Shown one piece after another: positions 12,512-27,250 of a stretch of DNA of 64,000 bases (its first letter is position 1; every line of letters begins with the position of its first letter). The notes under the pieces are model-generated. The model saw only the letters and a list, made by a program, of their open reading frames with translations. It was not told where the DNA came from and made no database searches. The position numbers and the translations under genes were made by a program. Origin of the DNA: Thermothelomyces thermophilus ATCC 42464 (Eukaryota > Ascomycota > Sordariomycetes > Sordariales > Chaetomiaceae). The stretch covers positions 2,790,001-2,854,000 of the forward strand of contig NC_016477.1 in the NCBI RefSeq assembly GCF_000226095.1. Direction: 5' to 3'.

Positions 12512-15500
12512 GGATAGACGCTTAACTTGACTTGCCTAATAGAGCGATGGGATAAGGGACGAAATAAAGGAACTCTAATATATTATAGAAGCTATTAAAG
12601 GAGGATAGCCTATGATATATAATAGACCTAATAGTTACGCTAAGTACCTTAACGACTAGTAACTTAGTAACGACATATAGAACCTAGAATACTAGTTTAT
12701 ACGTATAAACTATAGAAAAGACAAACGTATGTAGCGAAGCTATTAGAAGAAATACTCCTACTTTAGCATTAGAGTACCTACAGTCTATATATAATAGGAA
12801 GGATTTAGGAAAGAATTCTAATACTGCCTAGGCAACGTTACACGATTATACCCCTAATACGAGGTATATATATAAGTGCCCTAGTTTTAGTATATAGTAT
12901 ATAAATGCTAATATTACTTCTGTAATAAATTCGAAAACAATTACTAGCTAACCTAATAAGGAAATGAGAATAGAAGCCTTCGCTCTATAGAATAGGTCTA
13001 CGATATAGGAAACAAAGCGGCCGAATTGCTTTAGAAGATTAAAGCCTACAATCTAGAAGGCATTACGATAGTGCTAAGACGAGCTTAGCCTAGGTACTAC
13101 GGAACGGGACGAGATATATAAGACTTGTGCTAGAGCAACGACTACCTCTATCCCGCGGATGAAAAGAAATCGCGAACTTGGGAGCTTTAGATAAAGCTAT
13201 GGCATATATGACGAAAGGCAGAATAGACTTAATAGTAGGAAGCCGTAAGCACTTAATAGCTTATGGAAATAAGTATAATTGACGAAGCTGCTATTAGCCG
13301 AATAACCGAAGAGGTTAGTACTAACCTAGGAAACGGGTTAGGGCCCTTCGAGGGGCCTAGAAATCATTAATGCCTACGTAGTAGCGAGTAGTAGTATAGT
13401 ATAGGAGGAACTAGTATAAGAGACTACTATATTAAGACCTCCTGGCAGAAATATAGAAAATCGCTATAATCTTTAGACGACGGTGGTAAGATGAGCGACT
13501 ATAGATAATAGTATAATAGAAATAGTATAAAATGCTTATACTAGTAGATAGTAGAGCAGCGATAAACCTAATTTCGCTAACACTTATAAATTAGCTAAGG
13601 ATACCCTAGAGAATAAAGTAGAAGTATAGTATAGTCAAAGGGCTATTTCCGATATAATAGGTATATAGGGAGACCAAACCAATCGATATTACCATGGTAA
13701 GGAAGACTATAGTAGTCATATTTAGCATTATAGATATAGGTAACGATAAAGACATAATATTAAAGTTACTATAGTATAAAGATTATAACCCAGACATTAG
13801 CTAGAAGAATAGTAGCTACCTATAGCCCTAAACGGAGTCGTATTTAACTAGCAAGATAGGGAGTATACAAGGATCACAAGCAGACAATGCTCAAGGGAAG
13901 GTATATTCTATAGATCCACCGTAAGAGACGAACAGTAGTAGATAGACCACTACAGACTCTAGAAGAGGCAGTATAACGACATCGATATCGTAATAGGAGG
14001 AACGAGCCGAACCGCCGATAGCTATTCTCTCCGTTGACAAATGCGGAGCACTGCAATTAGAGTAGTAGGCTGAGACAGGAGAAATCGCTAGCATCGCCAT
14101 GGATAGAACCAAGTTCGTATACTATTAGAAAACCGAGAAACGAGATAAGACTAGGGAAGTACCAAAGGAATATAAAGAATACCTAGCATTTGAACCGAAG
14201 TATCCAGAAGGATTACTAGAACACGGCCTATAGGATTATAATATTAAGCTTAAGGAAGGAGTATAATTAAAGTTCTTTAAGATTTACTATATAAGCTAGA
14301 TATAGAACGAAGAACTTAAGCGATATTTAGAGGAAAATCTTCAAAGAGAATATATCTACCTATTAATATTACTAGTAGGCTATCTAATCCTATTTGTGCC
14401 TAAGAAAGATGGAAAGCTATAGTTATATGTTGACTATCGGTAACTTAATAAATAGACTATGAAAAATCGATACCTATTACTATTAATCTTATAGCTCTAA
14501 GATTAGTTAGTAGGAGCCTAATGTTTTATATATCTTAACTTGCTATCGGCCTATAACTATATATAGATCAAAGAAGGCAACAAGTAGAAAACGGCCTTTA
14601 GGATACCCTATAGCCACTACAAGTACCTTGTCATGCTATTTAGACTTAGAAACGTGCTAGTAACGCTCTAAGCCTTAATTAATTAAGCTATCTGACCCTT
14701 TCTTGACAAATTTACGATATATTATCTTGACAATATACTTATCTTCTCTAAGACAATAGATAAACACTAGAAGTATATAAAAGCAATACTAGACGCGCTA
14801 TACGTGTATAAATTATTAGTTAATAAGGAAAAGAGCGAATTCCACGTTAGGAAAACGGTATTTCTAGAATATAAAATATCCTTAGGACAAATCCGGATAG
14901 GACCTTTAAAGGTTAAAGCTATCAAGGAGTAGCTATAACTAACGTCAGTTATAGAAATACAAAGCTTTATCAGATTTACGAACTTCTATCGAATGTTCAT
15001 TACGAACTTTGGAGCAATCGTATAACCTTTGTACAAACTTATAAAGAAGAATACTAAATTCTAATAAGGAGAACAGTATAAGCAAGCATTTATATAGATC
15101 TGTAACGCTATTACTAAAGATCTAGTACTAGTACTACTAGACCCTAAGAAGCTATTCGAGGTAGAAACGGACGCTTTAGACTATGCCATTAGAGGACAAT
15201 TAGAATAACAAGATGAATAAGGAAAGCTATATCTTATAGCCTTCTTTTTAAAGAGGCTCGATAGACTATGTCTTAATTATCTGATCTACAATAAGGAACT
15301 ACTTACAATTATCAAAGCTTTTAAGGAATAGCGACTATACCTTAGTGGTACGATTAAACCGGTATAAGTATATATAGATTATAAGAATTTATAATACTTC
15401 ATAATAACGAAGGAGCTTAACGGACAACAAATACGATAGGTAGAATTCCTTATAGAATTCAATTTTGAGATCCGCTATAAGAAGGGCAAAGAGAACGTAC

Positions 15501-17060
15501 GAGCGGACATCTTAAGCTGATAAACAGATTATATAGAAGGACAAATAGAAATAATACTACCATTATTTAAGGAACGAATAGATAGAACACTATATTATGA
15601 AACGTAGATACCTATAGAAGATAATCTACTTGACTCGTTCCTAGAATGCTACGTAATCCTTCGAGAAGAAAGAATTAACAAGGTATAATACTAAGCAGCA
15701 CCTGGACCACTAGTACCTAATGGAGTAGAAGAAAGAGATAGGAAACTCTAGTACTAAGGCAAAGTATATATCTATGACTAGGATTAATAGCTATAGATAA
15801 TTCGAGAACTCTATAAGTCGAAACTTAGAGGATATAAAGGAGTTACAAAGACTATCGCATAAGTCAAGAAACACTATGACTTTCTATAGTTAACGGTACA
15901 AGTTAAGGAAGTTATATAGAACTATAACATCTGCAATCGAAGTAAAACGGTACGATATAAGCCGTATAGGCTACTTTAGCCACTGCCAACAGCTGATAAA
16001 CTATAGAGCTCGGTTATAATAGACTTTATTATAAAGCTACTAGAATCTAAGGATATGGCTATAGGAGTAATCTACGATAGCATTCTCACTATAGTAGATC
16101 GCCTGACTAAATAGGTATACTTCTTTCCCTATAAGGAGTCCTAGATAGCTAAATAGCTAGTAGATGTAATCTATTAGCAAGTTACATTAGTATATACTTA
16201 GCTATAAGAATAGATTACTAATAGAGATACTAAGTTTATATCGAAGTTCTAGTAAGCATTAATATAATAATTAGGCGTCAATAGTAAGCTATTAATAGCA
16301 TATTACCTATAGACTAATAGACAAACGAAGCGACTAAACTAAGTTATTAAGCAATACCTCTACTCTTATATTAACTACTAGCAAGACAACTAGGTTATAC
16401 TATTACTAATAGTATAACTCGCTTATAATACGACATTAACAGAAACGACTAAAGTTATACCGTTCTTCGTAAACTACAGATATAAAGCAAACCTTAGGCA
16501 AGGACCAGAGGTTATAATGCTAAAAGCAGTAGTCAAAGCGGAACAAATATACACACTATATAAGAAGCTTAAAAAGGAACTCGAGTTTGTCAAGACCAGA
16601 ATAAAGAACTACTACGACAAATACAGGCTCAAGGGACTTTGCCTAGAGAGGGGAGATAAAGTCTATCTAATCGTACGAAACCTATAAACCAAACGACTAA
16701 ATACAAAGCTAGACTTTAAAAAGGTTAGACCCTTCGTTATTAAAGAACGAATTTCGATATCTAACTACTGACTATCGTTACTATCATTTATACGACTACG
16801 GATAGATGTTTTTCATATTTCGTTTCTCGAACTAGTACCAAAAAACGCTAAGGTTGCTATATATATTAAGGTAAAAGATAAGGAAGAAGAATAGGATATC
16901 GAAGAAATTCTAGATTTATATATTATTAATAGGGAACTATAGTATCTAGTCAAATGGCTTGATTTCAGACTAGAGGACAGCTCATAGGAACTAGTTAAGA
17001 ACTTAAACTGCCCTAAGAAACTAGAATGGTTCTATCGGCAGAACCTAGATCGGCCAAAGG
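12512..17060 (+). pseudogene. Element A pol (broken; resumes after element B)
   Basis: The reading resumes exactly where A gag-pol was cut (GGATAGACGC matches B's GGATAAACGC). Protease near 13532-13580 reads ILVDSRAAINLI: the active-site Gly is Arg. RT at about 14400-14980 has YYLDNILIFSKT near 14723, again YLDN. RNase H lies at about 15160-15540, integrase at about 15840-16500, and the chromodomain at about 16880-17050, where one repeat block still keeps the Trp of LVKW that B has lost. The density of TAG/TAA is higher than in B. The 3' tail 17061-17735 has no identified gene and ends in the conserved polypurine tract AAAGGGAGGGCATCG. Confidence 0.82.
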
Positions 17061-17735
17061 CAAACCTAGGACAGAACCGAAAACAGCGCCCTAGTTAATA
17101 ACGTTGACGCTACTGTTAAGTTATACGACGGCCCCCGATTCCTGCTATTCCACCGCCTCTAATTCGTCTAGATTCGACAAACCCTATATAACTATATCTG
17201 CCCCCTTCTCTACCAGGAACTCTCGTTGTTTACGAACCCGAGTTAGACAGGCTAACGCCTTAGAAGCTTTACGTTAATACTCTTGTAGTAAGGCTTTGGC
17301 CTCTTTCTCTTTAGCCTTTAAACGACGTTACTTGTATATAATACGATCTATTGTATTACGATTAGAGATGTGCCCTTATAAGGAAATGGGAACTTATAAG
17401 AAGAAACTAGAACGTTAGAACTATTGTAAGCATGACCCTAATATATATAAGCCTTATAGCGATAAGATTTTTCAATCATTTTATACATTTAGTTATACTC
17501 TATATAATAGGAATACGCCATTACTATAAACCTATAATTAGAAATAAACTAAGCTAAACGCTTATAGCGAATAGACGCTAGGGATCTATATACGTCAGAC
17601 AGTATAATTAATAGTACAAAGGGTAATAAGGGGCTAAAGAGAAAAATACGTATAAGAAACGTAAGGGATATTAACACTATTTAAAACGGCCTAAAAGAGG
17701 GCTTTTAGGTCGAAAGCATTAAAGGGAGGGCATCG

Positions 17736-18153
17736 TGTCACGGAAATATATATATAGATGCCGCCTAGACTACCAGCACAAATAGGCTAATTAAGCCAAA
17801 GGAACGAAAGGACTAATTACAATATAGGAAGCATAGTGATCACTACACTTACCAGCGATCAGGGTGATCACCACTATACGATTACTCACGATCACCGTAA
17901 TTAGGAGTAATCACTAGGATTATATATATATATAGATAGTCACTCGTTAGGTAGACTCTAAGAGTTCACTAGTGATAGTAACCTATAATTATAGTACTTA
18001 TACTAAGTATTGCTGATTACTGTAAGAGACAACTCTAGTGTTGTTATGAACCTTTTGGCTTTACTAAATCCCTTAGACGACCTGTCTGCTTGTCCCGCTC
18101 AATCTACCTTCGTCTGAACCCTTTTAGAAGAAGTCTGAGTTAGGTTCGTTACA
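17736..18153 (+). repeat. Element A 3' LTR
   Basis: An uninterrupted 418-bp LTR starting TGTCACGGAAATATAT and ending GGTTCGTTACA, followed by the ATTTC duplication. Its first 300 bases contain several GTGATCAC or GATCAC boxes (for example around 17835-17905). It serves as the reference that proves both the solo LTR insertion and the 418-bp net length of the 5' LTR. Confidence 0.92.
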
Positions 18154-18158
18154 ATTTC

Positions 18159-21100
18159 CTAGCTATAATAGTAGCTCTGGCAAGTTTAGTATTTAGAAGA
18201 ACTACGTTAACATTTTAGAGGTATTTAACTATAAACTTCTATAACCTAGGGGCAACTTCTCCCTTATTATAGTTAGACTATAGCCCCTTTATATAGATAT
18301 TATCTAGGTAAATATAATAGATATCTAGAATCAGGTTCTAGAAGATCTAGGTCATTACTTATTAAAACTAGATAATAGAGTTCGTTCTACCTATAAGGAA
18401 GGTATATATCCGGAAGAGGCTAATAGGTATTTAAAAGGTAGTAAGATCCTAATTCTATTCGTTAAGGCTAACTTGGTTATACCTAGAAAACAGGTCTAAG
18501 AGGGAGATAACTTTATAATCTCTAAAGTCCTTACTAAATTCCTTTATAGCTAGTGGTATAAATGCATCCTATATAATCATAGTATCAGCTCTCTAGGCAT
18601 TATTAATTAGCCAGAGACCGCCGTCCTTCTTAAGGACTAGGAACTAGTTATTATAGTAGCTTCTATAGCTAGGCTTAATAATCCTATACTAGATCTACTA
18701 CTTTAGGAGGTTAATAACCTTCGGCATTAACGGCTTTGGGATAGGGATGCTCTTTAATTACTATACTATATAAGGGATAGTCTAGATAACCTAAGGAGGG
18801 ATAATATTAAGGTAAATCTGCCTATATTTAGTGAAATCCTATGCTAGGGCGGCCTCCCTATTTCGTAGGACCTATATAAAGAGTTCCTTCTCCTAGTCAG
18901 ATAGAAAGCCTCCTATAGATATAAGTAGCGTATCAAGCCATTCGGCTGTAAGCTACGTCCTAGGCTCTAGATCTAAAAACTATAGTATAATAAGGCTATC
19001 CTACTCTAACCTAAACTTTATCTTCTTAGTAGCTTCCCCTAGGCACTGCTCCTACTAGTTAGGGTTACTATTAGGTACCAAACTATTACTAATAGCTACA
19101 TCTATAGGGTAAACTTTTCTAGCTATAGACTTTTATATAGTAAACGTCTATACCTCCTATAACTCTTTCCTAACCTCTAATACAAGTTTCCTAAGCGTTT
19201 TCTATCCATCTAGACGGCTAGGCTCCTCCGTTTTACCCTCTGTTTCCTAGTATCTCCGTTTTAAAGCGTCCTATCTAGTAAGATAAAATGTCGAAACTTT
19301 AATAAGCATATCGATAAGAGGTAGGCAAGAAATCCTTAGTATTATATTAAAAATGGCTTTACTAGCCTAATCATCAAGAAATCTAAATGGAATTTCACTA
19401 TCCTAAATGTTAGCGAACGTAAGGGTAGCGGTAGTTATCGTGACTGGATACTAAAGTTCGTCCCTTATAAGTTAATATTTTCTTTCGAACGTCGTTTTAG
19501 CTATAATATCTAAAATAACCGACGCTTTAATTAATTTATTCTTAGTGACAATGTTCGCTATAACTGGATAGCTAGCTTTATAGCTAAATGTTAGGCTTAT
19601 ATTATAGATAAATAGTATACTTAGTAAGATTTAGTAACTACTAGTATCTCTATCTAAAATAAAGAAATGCTTATAGATCGAGATAGCTCTTAAGATAATT
19701 ATATTAACCGTTTCCCTAGTAAATAGCCTACTATTATAAAGACCCTAGGAAATTACTATCATTATCTATATAGGGAGATAGTATTTCTATACTAGGCTAA
19801 AGATAATTATATTATACTTAGATCTGGTATTAATTAGAGTAAGTACCTTCTTACCCCTTAGATCTTTAAAGTTATAATAGAGCGTTAGTAGCGTATATAT
19901 CTGTATAAGTATACCTATCTAGATCTTCTAGCTAGTAAAGAGTATATAAATTAGAGCCTAGAAGGATATTTTGATTTCTTCTAAATCTAGCTAGTCTCGC
20001 TATCTAGTAAGGTAGTTACTCTGAAACCTATCTATTATAATAGCCTACTAGCTATCACTAGTAACCCCTAGAAATGCTAGAACTATAATTATAGACTCTT
20101 CTCCCTTAATGTTACTCTATCTACCTAGATAGCTAAGGTATATCTTAACCTCTTATAATGTTCTCCCTCTTACTTATAAAGCTAGCTTATTAGGGAAGAG
20201 AATAGCTAAGCCCTTATACTTAATTACCTTCTAAGGACTTTTATAATCCTGCTTAAGGAATGTAATTAGCATGTTCTTAAACGCTAGGGAGATCCCTAAG
20301 ACCTTGTTAATAGTAAGTATCTTTACTTAAAGAGCCTTACTAACTAGAGAAAGTATATTATAGGTTACATTTTCCTTAGTCGATTTCTCTAATTTCTTAA
20401 AGTAAACGGTTCGTTTCTATCTAGCTAGGGGGAGAGCTCCTTTACTAGCTAGATCAGTAGCCCTCTTAGTAATAGCTATAACCCTTTAGCTTATAGCTAA
20501 AAGGTAAGCTCTTCCTATTTTTATATTCCTTTTTAGTAATCGAATAGTCTTTACTTTATTAGTCCCCTCTTACCTAATAGGATCCTCTATTAGCTTATCT
20601 TCCATTTCTATAAAACGGCGCTTTATAAGGGTAATACTCTATACTATAATTACTATATTACTATCCCTATTGGAAACATCTTTACTGTTAACCTCTAACT
20701 CGATAGCATTGAAAGCTTATATCACCGTCTAGTCAGACTATAACATGTCTACTAGTAAGCCCTTATAGTCGGTAGCAAAAACGGAGTCGTCTATCTAAGA
20801 TGCTGTCTATTTTACCTATTAGATAAAGGTATATCTACCTTGCTTACGATCTATCTAGAAATTAATCTCCCTAGCCTTAGTATAGTTATAGATTAAGTCT
20901 AAGGAAACTTTCTTAGTATTAGTAAAGCGATTAAGGGAGGTTATAACCACTTCTAGTAGATATAAACCTTTAGTATATTAAAGGAAAGCCTTATTAATAA
21001 TAAGGTTTAGGTCTAGATAATACTCCTAATTATATTCCTTTTAGTAACTCTTTATAAACTATTAATATAGCTCTTAGCTAAGGAAATCTAGCTAAAGAGA

Positions 21101-21540
21101 GATATAAGTATAAATAATATACTACTAAGTCCTCTAATTAGCTATAGTAATTATATCCTTACTAAGGATTTTAACTTACTAGCTTTTTAGAAGATTAGGA
21201 TCTCTCTTACCTAAGATCTACTTAAAACTAAGCTAATAGATAAGAGTATTATAGATATCTTTTGCTAGGACTAGATACCTATAGGCAAAGTACATCTAGT
21301 TATTATAGTAGTAGTAGCTATAAGGTATAGCTAAGGTCGAACTTAGCTAGAATCTGCCGCTTTTCTTCTTTTATTAAGACTCTTAAGTAGCCAATAGGTA
21401 GGTCCAGATCTCCTTAATCTTATTATCGCTTAGGTTATCTATCTAGTTACAGGAACGCCCCCCCTTATCTAAGGATTTATAGCTAACTTTACCCTTATTA
21501 ATTCAAAGCTTATATAAGGCGTCTATAAGCCTATCAATAA
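18159..21540 (-). pseudogene. Element C middle part: gag-pol linker and reverse transcriptase (broken)
   Basis: On the minus strand, 18540-18640 reads KKDGGLWLINNA-stop-RADTMII, followed toward lower coordinates by FRDYKVISLLDLFSRYNQVSLNE, then a TF-IPI-LFRI-TF block and IYLDNIYIKG. These are RT palm motifs of a gypsy lineage frequent in fungi, in which the YIDD box reads YLDN here. The upstream part (18.7-21.5 kb) should hold the protease and the gag-pol junction; I see only short broken pieces there. The two ends are cut by element A (at 18158) and element D (at 21545). Confidence 0.65.
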
Positions 21541-21545
21541 TCTTG

Positions 21546-21973
21546 TGTAACGAACCCAACTCAGACTTCTTCTAAAAGGGTTCAGACAAAGGTAGGTTAA
21601 GCAGGACAAGCGTACAGGTCGTCTAAAGGATTCGGTAAAGCCAAAGGGTTTATAATAACACTAGAGTTATCTCTCACAGTAGTCAACGATGCTTAGTATA
21701 AGTACTGTAATTATAAGTTACTATCATTGGTAAACTCCTAGAGTTCACTATAACGAGTGACTATCTACATGTATATATAATCCTAGGATCACTAATAGTC
21801 GTAGTGATCCTCCGTACTAGCTTACCTAGCTTATATCGTAAGCTAGTGATCCTCTACTAGGATCATTTCTTGCCAAGTGTAATCCTGTCCTAATTAGTCT
21901 ATCATTTCTGCTGTCCTATTGGCCTATTAGGGAGGCGGCTCAGGCAGTGTCCTGTATATATATTTCCGTAACA
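21546..21973 (-). repeat. Element D 3' LTR
   Basis: Begins TGTAACGAACCC and ends TTTCCGTAACA (reverse complement of the family's TGTTACGGAAA start), followed by CGATGCCCTTCC, the reverse complement of the polypurine end. 428 bp. Contains several GTGATCC or GGATCAC boxes. Confidence 0.92.
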
Positions 21974-22689
21974 CGATGCCCTTCCTTTAAGGCTTTCGAC
22001 CCGAAAGCCTATCTTAGGCCGTTTTAAATAGCGCTAACGTCCTTTTCCATGTATACCTTGTGATTTTCTCCTTTTTCTATACTGCTAGTGACTGACGAGA
22101 TGGCAGATCGTATCTCTAAGCGTCGATCTTCGAAATCCTAACAGCATGCCGCGCTTGCTTCTTTTATTGATTTTTCTAGTATAGACATTATACTATGTTC
22201 GTGGTGTTTTAAGCAGAACTTGGCTTGTTATATGGCGTTAGGCTCTTCTTGCTATAGTAAGTGCATATGTTAGGGTCGTTCTTATGATAGTTCCAATATA
22301 GCGTCTACTTGTTTATAGCCTTACTTGTCGCCTTAATATTTATAGCTAATCTTTTATAATAACGAAGATTATATCTAAATAGAAACGCGTAGAACAAGAA
22401 GAGGCCGATGCTAAAGAGGCCCTTTTTGTTCTTTAGACTTATCTTTAGACGGCTATCGGTCGATTGGCTTGTCTTTGTCGCTAGAAACGTTTCTTAAAGG
22501 AGCGGGGTTCCAAGCTATTTCGTCAAGGTATATAGTCTGTAGAGGAAATAGAGGTAGAAGAACGGAGGGTATAGGATTCTAAGGCACGCGTTATTAGTAA
22601 CATACGGTCTTAAGGTACTAACGTCCTATTTGATTAGTCCTCTTTAGGCCTAGATTTGTCGGAGGCCGACTTGGCTATTTTGTCTAAGC

Positions 22690-25600
22690 TAGTACCTATA
22701 GTCGATCTAGGTTCTAGTAGTAGAACTGTTCTAGTTTCTTAGAGCAATTTAAATTCTTAACTAGTTCCTATAAGTTGTCCTCTAGTCTAAAATCGAGCTA
22801 TTTGACTAGATACTATAGTTCCCCGTTAATAATATATGAATCTAGAATTTCTTTAATGTCCTATTCTTCCTCTTTGTCCTTTGCTTCGATATTTGTAGCG
22901 ATTTTGGCGTTCTTTAGCGCTAGTTTGAGAAGTAAAATATAAAAAACGTCTATCTATAATTGCATAGATAACGGTAACGATAGTTAATAGTTAGATGTCA
23001 AGATTCGTTCTTTGATAACGAAGGGTCTAACCTTCTTAAAGTCTAGCTTTATACTTGGTCGTTTGGTTTATAAGTTTCGTATAATTAGGTAGACTTTATC
23101 TCCCCTCTTTAGGCAAGGTCTCTTAAGCCTATATTTGTCGTAGTAGTTCTTTATTCTAGTCTTAACAAACTCGAGTTCCTTTTTAAGCTTCTCGTATAGT
23201 ACATATATTTGTTCCGCTTTGACTACTACTCTCGGTACCGTAACCTCTAGTCCTTGCCTAAGGTCTGCTTTGTATCTATAGTTTGTAAAGAACGGTATAA
23301 CTTTGGTCGTTTCTATTAGCGTTATATTATAGGCAAGTTATACTATTAGCAATAGTATGACCTAGTTATCTTGCTAGTAGTTGACGTAAGAACAGAGGTA
23401 CTACTTAACAACTTGGTTTAGTCGCTCCGTTTGTCCGTCGGTTTGTAGGTAATATGCTATTAATAGCTTGTTATTAACGCCTAATTATTATATTAACGCT
23501 TGCTAGAACTTTGATACGAACTTGGTATCTCTATCGGTAATCTATTCCCATAGCTAAGCGTATACTAATATAACTTGCCGGTAGATTACGTCTACTAACT
23601 ATTCTGCTATCTAGGACTCCTTATAGGGAAAGAAGTATACCTATTTAGTTAGGCGGTCTACTATAGTGAGAATACTATTATGAATTACCCCTATAGCTAT
23701 ATCCTTAGATTCTAGTAGTTTCGTAATAAAGTCCATTATAACTAAACTCTATAGTTTATCGGCTATTAGTAGTGGCTAAAGTAGCCTATATAGCTTATAT
23801 CGTGCCGTTTTGCTTTGATTATAGATATCATAGCTCTATATAACTTCCTTGACTCGTACTATTAACTATAGAAAGTCGTAGTGTTTCTTGACTTGTACGA
23901 CAGTCTTCGTAACTCCTTTATATCCTCCGAGTTTTGATTCGTAGAGTTCTTGAATCATTTATAGCTATTAATCCCCGTTATAGATATATACTTTGCCTCG
24001 GTACTAGAGTTTCCTATTTTTTTCTTCCACTCCGTTAGATATTACTAGTCCGGGTGCTACTTAATACTATATCTCATTGATCCTTTCTTCTCGAAAGATT
24101 ATATAACATTCTAGGAACGAGTCAAGTAAATCATCTTCTATAGGTGTCTACGTTTTGTAATATAGCATTCCGTCTATTCGTTCCTTAAATAACGGTGGCG
24201 TTGTTTCTATTTGTCCTTCTATATAATCCGTTCGTCGGCTTAAGGCGTCTGCTCGTACGTTCTCTTTGCCCTTCTTATAGCAGATCTTAAAATTAAATTC
24301 TATAAGGAATTCTACCTATCGTATTTATCGTCTATTAAGCTCTTTCGTTATCGTAAAGTATCGTAAATTCTCATAATCTATATACACTTATACTAGTTTA
24401 ATTATATTACTAAGGCATAGTCGCCATTCCTTAAAAGCTTTGACAATCGTAAGTAGTTCCTTGTCGTAGATTAGATAATTAAGATATAGTCTATCGAGCT
24501 TCTTTAAAAAGAAGGCTATAGGATATAGCTTCCCTTGTTCGTTTCGTTATCCTAATTGTCCTCTAATAGCATAGTCTAAAGCGTCCGTTTCTACCTTAAA
24601 TAGCTTCTTGGGGTCTAGTAGCACCAGTACTAGATCTTTAGTAATGGCGTTACAGATCTACGTAAATGCTTGCTCGTGCTATTCTTCCTATTGGAATTTA
24701 GCGTTCTTTTTGGTAAGTTCGTATAAAGGTCGTGCGATCACTTTAAAGTTCCTAATGAACATCTAGTAGAAGTTCGTAAACCTGATAAAACTTCATACTT
24801 CCGTGACTAACATCGGTCGTAGCTAATCTTTGATAGCTTTAACCTTTGAAGGTTCTATCTAAATTTGTCCTAGGGATATTTCGTATTCTAAAAATACTAT
24901 TTTCCTAATGTAGAATTTACTCTTTTCCTTGTTAACTAATAGCTTATATATATATAATATATCTAGTACTGCTTTTATATGCTTCTAGTGTTTATCTATC
25001 GTCTTAGAGAAGATAAGTATATTATTAAGATAATATACTATAAATTTGTCGAGAAAGAGGCAGATCGCTTAATTAATTAGGGCTTAGAATGTTGCCGGCG
25101 TATTTATAAGTCCAAATAGTATAACAAGGTACTTATAATGACTATAGGGTATCCTAAAGGCTGTTTTCTACTTGTTACCTTCTTTAATCTATATATAGTT
25201 ATAGGCTAATAGCAAGTCAAGACGTGTAAAATATTAGGCTCCTGCTAACTAATCTCGGAGCCATAAGATTAGCGGTAACAGGTATCGGTTTTTCACGGTC
25301 TGTTTATTAAGTTACTAATAGTCGACATATAACTATAGCTTTCTATCTTTCTTAGGCACAAATAGGATTAGGTAGCCTGCTAATGATATTAACGGGCAGA
25401 TATATCCTCCTCGAAGGTTCTCCTCTAAATATCGCTTAAGTTCTTCGTTCTATATCTAGCTTGTATAGTAAATCTTAAAGAACTTTAGTCATGCCCCTTC
25501 TTTGAGCTTGATCTTATAATCCTATAGGCTATACTCTAGTAACTCTTCTAGATGCTTTGGTTTGAATGCTAGGTGTCCTTTATATTCCTCTGGTACTTTC

Positions 25601-27250
25601 CTAGTCTTGTCTCGTTTCTCGGTTTTCTAATAGTATACGAACTTAGTTCCGTCTATAGCAATGCTAGCGATTTCTCCTATCTTAACCTACTACTCTAGTT
25701 ATAGTGCTCTGCATTCGTTAATAGAGAGAATAGCCATCGGCAGTTTAGCTTGTTCCTCCTATTGTAACGTTAGTATCGTTATACTACTTTCTCTAGAGTC
25801 TGTAGTAGTCTGCCTACTACTATTTATCTCTTCTAATAGATCTATAGGATATGCCTTCCCTTAAGCATCGTCTACTTGTAATCCTTGCACGCTCCCTATC
25901 TTACTAGTTAAATATAACTCTATTTAGGGTTATAGGTAACTACTATTCTTCTAGCTAATGTCTAAGTTATAATCTTTATACTATAGTAATTCTAATATTA
26001 TATCTTTATCATTACCTATATCTATAATACTAAATATGACTACTATGGTTTTCCCTACTATAGTAATATTAATCGGTTCGGTCTCCCTATATACCTATTA
26101 TATCAGAAATAGCCCTTTGACTATACTATGCTTCCGCTTTATTCTCTAGGGTATCTGTAACTAATTGACAAGCGTTAGTAAAATCAGGTTCATCTCTACT
26201 CTACTATCTACTAGTACAAGCATTTCGTACCATTTCTATTATGCTATTATCTATAATCGCTTGTCTTACCGCCGTCGTCTAAAGATTATAGCGATTTCCT
26301 ATGTTTCTGCTAGGAGGTCTTGATATAGTAGTCTCTTACGCTAGTTCCTCCTATACTATGCTACCACTCTCTGTTATATAGGCGTTAATGATTTTCGGGC
26401 CCCTTGAAGGGCCCTGACCCGTTTCCTAGGTTAGTGCTAACCTCTTCGGTTATTTAGCTAATAGTAGCTTCGTCAATCGTGCCTATTTCTATAAGCTATT
26501 AAGTACTTATAGCTTCCTACTATTAGGTCCGTTCTACTTTCTATTGTACGTGCTATACCTTTATCTAAAGTTCCTAAATTCGCGATTTCTTTTCGTCCGC
26601 GTGGTAAAGGTAATCGTTACTCTAGTACGAGTCCTATATATCTTGTCCTATTCTATAGTACCTAGGCTAGGCTCGTTTTAGAACTACTATAATGCCTTCT
26701 AGATTACGGGCTTTGATCTTCTAGAGCAATTCGGCCGCTCTGTTTCTCATATCATAGACCTATTCCACAGGGTAGAGGCTCCTATCCTTATTTCCTTATT
26801 AGGTCGGCCAGTAATTGTTTTCGAATTTGTCGCGAAAGTAGTATCGGCATTCGTATAACATATACTAGAACTAGGGCACTTGTATATATACCTCGTGTCG
26901 CGGGTACAGTCGCGTAGCGTTGCCTAAAAGGTATTAGAATTCTTTTCCAAATCCTTCTTACTATACGTAGATTATAGATACTCTAATGCTAAGGTAAGAG
27001 TATTTCTTCTAATAGCTTTCCTATATACGCTTATCCTTTCCGCGGTTTGTATGTATAAACTGGTACTCGGGGTTCTGTACGTCGTAACTAAGTTACTAGT
27101 CATCAAAATACTTGGCGTAGGTATCAGGCCTATTATATATTATAGACTATTCTCCTCTAATGGTTTCTATGATATGTTAGAGTTCCCTTATCTTGTCCCT
27201 TATCTTATTGCTCTACTAGGTAAGTCAAATTAAGCGTCTATCCCGTTCGT
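22690..27250 (-). pseudogene. Element D pol (broken)
   Basis: Reverse-complement reading shows protease near 26190-26240 (LVLVDSRVEMNLI, Gly of D-S-G lost), RT at about 24750-25390 (the catalytic box region near 25030 reads L-N-N where L-D-D is expected), RNase H at about 24220-24600, integrase at about 23300-24000, and the chromodomain at about 22740-22870 (IEEILDS). TAG and TAA codons are frequent. In places it keeps more Gln/Arg codons than A. Short plus-strand open frames here (for example 25661-25864, 27051-27233) are antisense shadows of this gene. Confidence 0.82.

Larger units (their letters stand above)
2643..18153 (+). mobile_element. Element A: full-length chromodomain Ty3/gypsy retrotransposon carrying nested insertions
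   Basis: A 5' LTR starts at 2643 and a 3' LTR ends at 18153. The 5 bases before (2638-2642) and after (18154-18158) are both ATTTC, a target-site duplication. Subtracting the solo LTR and element B leaves about 7.49 kb, similar to B (7.58 kb) and D (7.56 kb). Gag lies at 3522-4919 and pol at 12512-17060, giving the same gag-PR-RT-RH-IN-chromodomain order as B. A is more mutated than B: its gag start codon aligns to ATA at 3522, and many Gln and Trp codons read TAG. It inserted into the RT region of element C. Copies A, B and D differ mostly by C/T and G/A. Confidence 0.88.
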